Part shown: positions 63,981-64,000 of the stretch, piece by piece
Layout of the letters: each line of letters begins with the position of its first letter
Position numbering within the stretch: position 1 is the first letter of the stretch
Assembly: GCA_900466945.1 (NCBI GenBank)
Contig: UBNV01000008.1
Span: 159,919-223,918, forward strand
Length of the DNA stretch: 64,000 nucleotides
From: Hyphomicrobiales bacterium
GTDB taxonomy: Bacteria; Pseudomonadota; Alphaproteobacteria; Rhizobiales; Rhizobiaceae
Direction of reading: 5' to 3'
Made by a program: the position numbers and the translations under genes
Notes under the pieces: generated by a model
What the model was told of the DNA's origin: nothing
What the model saw: only the letters and a program-made list of their open reading frames with translations
Database searches by the model: none

Positions 63981-64000
63981 AAGCGAAATCGAGGAATTGG

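Overview
The window is a chromosome segment of an alphaproteobacterium of the family Rhizobiaceae (Rhizobium/Agrobacterium-like). The evidence is gene content and arrangement: a cobalamin operon of cobABCD type, an Fnr-type regulator next to hemN, the very-long-chain fatty acid cluster acpXL-fabZ-fabF2-fabF1-adh-lpxXL that rhizobia use for lipid A, fixNOQP-fixGHIS for a cbb3 oxidase, rhizobial-type intergenic palindromes, and a high-GC coding bias. It looks like ordinary core and accessory chromosome. I see no phage, transposase, conjugation genes, CRISPR array or recognisable defence island.

Layout. 1-5.0 kb: divergent cbiD (cut by the window edge) and cobA-cobB-cobC-cobD, cobalamin synthesis. 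5.1-7.4 kb: fnrN (minus) divergent from hemN, with an anaerobox between them. 7.5-13.0 kb: synthesis of the C28 hydroxy acyl chain and its transfer to lipid A. 13.2-22.9 kb: a PAS protein, a hemerythrin-like protein divergent from fixNOQP, then fixGHIS; anaeroboxes lie before fixN and before fixG, so oxygen-limited respiration and coproporphyrinogen oxidation appear to form one FnrN/FixK-type regulon. 23.0-26.7 kb: gnd, a metallo-beta-lactamase-fold hydrolase and a membrane protein with a degenerate GGDEF domain.

26.7-40.1 kb is a carbohydrate utilisation locus: a LacI-type repressor, a complete CUT1 ABC importer (binding protein, two permeases, ATPase), a GH2 beta-mannosidase-like enzyme, a sugar-phosphate isomerase/epimerase-like protein, a Gfo/Idh/MocA oxidoreductase, a YghZ-like aldo/keto reductase and a GH43 glycosidase. 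Three similar LacI-type operator sequences sit between the repressor and the importer. The set suggests uptake and breakdown of a beta-linked hemicellulose oligosaccharide.

40.2-48.6 kb is mostly minus strand: the glutathione-dependent formaldehyde pair (S-formylglutathione hydrolase and class III alcohol dehydrogenase) interleaved with small genes, a START/SRPBCC-M50 protease fusion, a DMT transporter, an XRE regulator, lipB and a tRNA-Leu(GAG). 48.7-50.0 kb is gene-poor, with two doubtful small ORFs. 50.0-63.2 kb holds housekeeping and conserved unknown genes: BON protein, a peptide-deformylase-like protein lacking two metal ligands, mgtE, a MerR regulator with its promoter/operator, several membrane proteins, sdaA, DUF1489, DUF1176, a membrane-anchored tyrosine phosphatase, dusA, a cold-shock protein and a J-domain protein. 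63.2-64.0 kb holds no gene I can support.

No wholly new system is evident. The items most worth a second look are the degenerate enzymes (KS with Cys replaced by Glu, deformylase-like protein, GGDEF variant), the START-M50 fusion, the shared anaerobox between hemerythrin and fixN, and a nested hairpin mosaic at 38.3-38.5 kb.
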